Assembly: GCA_947484175.1 (NCBI GenBank)
Contig: CANKOI010000004.1
Location: forward strand, 1-64,000
Reading direction: 5' to 3'
DNA length: 64,000 nt
Source: Deltaproteobacteria bacterium
Lineage (GTDB): Bacteria; Myxococcota_A; UBA796; SXON01
Each line of letters opens with the position of its first letter. The first letter of the stretch is position 1. The notes beneath the pieces were generated by a model. The model was not told the origin of the DNA. It made no database searches and saw only the letters and a list, made by a program, of their open reading frames with translations. This document shows positions 62,613-64,000 of this stretch, piece by piece. The position numbers and the translations under genes are program-made.

Positions 62613-63932
62613 CTAACGCGGGGCCCTGCCTTCGCCGGGCCGCACCACCGCCCAGATCGTGGGAGTGCCGCTCTTGCCCTTCACCTTGACCGGCGGCATG
62701 CGGGCGCAAGGGAACTCGGCCTCAACGGCCGCATGCACCTCGTCGCTGATCACCAAGGAACGGCCGAGGTCGCGGCAAAGGCCTTGCAACCTCGCGGCAA
62801 AGTTCACGGTGTCGCCGATCACGGTGAACTCAATGCGCTCAGCGGTGCCGACGTTTCCGGCGATGACGTCGCCATAGGCGATGCCGATGCCGATACGCAG
62901 CCCCAGCTCCCCGCCCACACCGGCCGCATCCAACTCGCGGACCTTGTCAAGGATCGCCGCGGCAGATCGGACTGCGTCGCCACAGGCGTCAGGGAGCTGG
63001 CGAGGAACACCAAACACGGCCATCAACCCATCGCCAAGGAACTTGTCGAGGGTGCCGCCGTGCGCGAAAACGAGCGGCACGATCGCGCCGAACACGGTGT
63101 TCAGAAAGTCCACCACCGCCTCGGGCCTCTCGGCCTCCGAGCGGCGTGTGAAGTCGCGGATGTCCACGAACATCACGGCGGCACGGCGGCGTCGGCCCCC
63201 CAGCCCCATCGCCTCCGGGTTGTCCGCCACGTACTGCGCCGTAGCGGCCGAGAGGTACTTCCGAAAGTGCTGCTGCTGGCGCTGGGCCTCCTGTTTCTGC
63301 AACGTTTCGGTGGCCGACTGCGTCCACTGCAGCCGAAGGAGTCGGCCGAGCCCGCCGTACACCAGCCCCAGCACGAACAAGAAGCCCACAATGGTGTACT
63401 GGTCAGGGAGCGACACCATCTCCTTCCCGTACACGGCGTCGTCGGACGGGACGACATCCCCGCGGTCGACGGCGAGCCGTAGGAGAAAGAGCCGTTGCGC
63501 GGCGGCAAGCGCCCCCGCGAGCACGCTCACGCCGAAGTTCCCACCGAGGGCCGCGAGGAACATCACCATCGGGTAGAGCGCCACGAGAAGCGGCGCCAAC
63601 AGCATCTCGTAGGCGCCGCTATAGTTGAGGTAGCTGCCTGCCGCGAACGCAGTGACGAACGAAACGTCCACCACCGCGCTCACCCACTTCGACCAGCGTG
63701 GCGCCGCCCCGGCGCGAGTGCGAAAGAAGACAAACGCCGCCCACGCGGTGAAGACCGCAGTGGTCGCCGAGACGAACGTGAGATTCGCGCTGCTGTTGCT
63801 CTCCCAGTTGCCCGCGATCGTCAGCATGCCCAGCACGCAGAACACCAGCCGTAGCTGGGAGGCGATGTGTTCGAATCGGGCCGCGTCGGCCGCCACCAGC
63901 TCGACGATACGCTCGGGGGCGGGGGGCTTCAT
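62613..63932 (-). CDS. Membrane class III adenylate/guanylate cyclase
   Basis: 439 residues. The N-terminal 225 have about six membrane helices. The C-terminal cyclase domain (from about 250) has FVDIRDFTRRS with the metal aspartate, KFLGDGLMAVFG, GIGIAYGDVIAGNVG, and VIGDTVNFAARLQGL. All catalytic residues appear present, so it should make cAMP or cGMP. It is first in the operon with the terpenoid-synthase-fold gene (9 bases after). A Crp/Fnr regulator lies at 23278-23970. Confidence 0.9.
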   Translation of the reverse strand: MKPPAPERIVELVAADAARFEHIASQLRLVFCVLGMLTIAGNWESNSSANLTFVSATTAVFTAWAAFVFFRTRAGAAPRWSKWVSAVVDVSFVTAFAAGSYLNYSGAYEMLLAPLLVALYPMVMFLAALGGNFGVSVLAGALAAAQRLFLLRLAVDRGDVVPSDDAVYGKEMVSLPDQYTIVGFLFVLGLVYGGLGRLLRLQWTQSATETLQKQEAQRQQQHFRKYLSAATAQYVADNPEAMGLGGRRRRAAVMFVDIRDFTRRSEAERPEAVVDFLNTVFGAIVPLVFAHGGTLDKFLGDGLMAVFGVPRQLPDACGDAVRSAAAILDKVRELDAAGVGGELGLRIGIGIAYGDVIAGNVGTAERIEFTVIGDTVNFAARLQGLCRDLGRSLVISDEVHAAVEAEFPCARMPPVKVKGKSGTPTIWAVVRPGEGRAPR

Positions 63933-64000
63933 TCGGCCGATGGTACCGCACCGCGAATCTGGTTTGCCAGCGACGTGAATCCTGCCCCCTCGACCTCTGC

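Overview
The window is GC-rich DNA, densely packed with genes, from a Gram-negative bacterium. It looks most like a member of the Myxococcota or a related former deltaproteobacterial lineage. This is an inference from gene content: lipoproteins with Asp-Ser/Thr-Gly linkers, a MopE-like Asp/Cys repeat lipoprotein, a TonB-like C-terminal domain protein of the AgmX/PglI type, a possible MYXO-CTERM-like tail, a membrane-tethered Ser/Thr kinase, and outer-membrane and lipoprotein genes. No rRNA, plasmid or phage replication gene, integrase or transposase was recognised, so it reads as chromosome with some accessory patches.

Layout. Bases 1-442 carry no recognisable gene but many hairpins. 443-3265 (+) holds ornithine aminotransferase, a divergent MBL-fold-like protein and a metallophosphoesterase. 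3348-9738 is mostly minus strand: a secreted protein, a long acyl-CoA dehydrogenase, a beta-propeller lipoprotein and a UbiD-type decarboxylase, followed by tRNA-Arg(UCU) with an encoded CCA. 9927-15279 mixes secreted proteins (MopE-like, a lipoprotein sulfatase, two SRPBCC-like proteins) with a nitroreductase. 15289-19847 holds 5-formyl-THF cyclo-ligase, a Ser/Thr kinase overlapping an M23 peptidase, a FliA/WhiG-class sigma factor and a DUF507 protein. 19909-23970 (-) is a Crp/Fnr regulator, a lipoprotein and a large protein with a degenerate cyclase-like domain. 24037-27055 (+) is a MobA-like nucleotidyltransferase, a DUF455/ATP-grasp fusion and a YbaK-type deacylase. A second hairpin-rich gene-free region follows.

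27356-33495 (-) is a compact envelope-modification operon: an MBOAT O-acyltransferase, two tandem SGNH hydrolases and a GT-C-like membrane protein. After it come a four-copy 24-nt repeat element arranged as a large inverted repeat, a MNT-type nucleotidyltransferase with a tiny partner, and a paired active/inactive M16 peptidase operon. 38834-44629 includes an arsenosugar-type radical SAM gene with its AhpD-like partner, a Rossmann-fold protein and a divergent aconitase-family enzyme with the swivel domain first. 44797-51940 holds a cytochrome c lipoprotein, a TPR-like protein, a futalosine-hydrolase-like protein, a Rieske ferredoxin, oligoendopeptidase F and biosynthetic arginine decarboxylase.

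52564-58108 (+) is a three-gene baseplate module of a contractile-injection-type particle with no sheath or tube gene in view. It is followed by galU, a DksA/TraR zinc-finger gene and an outer-membrane barrel gene. The window ends with a minus-strand operon (63932 to 60339): membrane adenylate cyclase, a class I terpenoid-synthase-fold protein, a 77-residue peptide resembling NHLP/Os1348 RiPP precursors, and a PqqD-like/M50 protease fusion. This last locus is the best candidate for an undescribed system.

Functional links: ornithine aminotransferase and SpeA bear on arginine/ornithine/polyamine metabolism. UbiD and the MqnB-like hydrolase would fit futalosine menaquinone synthesis, although the other Mqn genes are not here. 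GalU, the MBOAT/SGNH cassette, the M23 peptidase and the metallophosphoesterase all point to envelope biogenesis.
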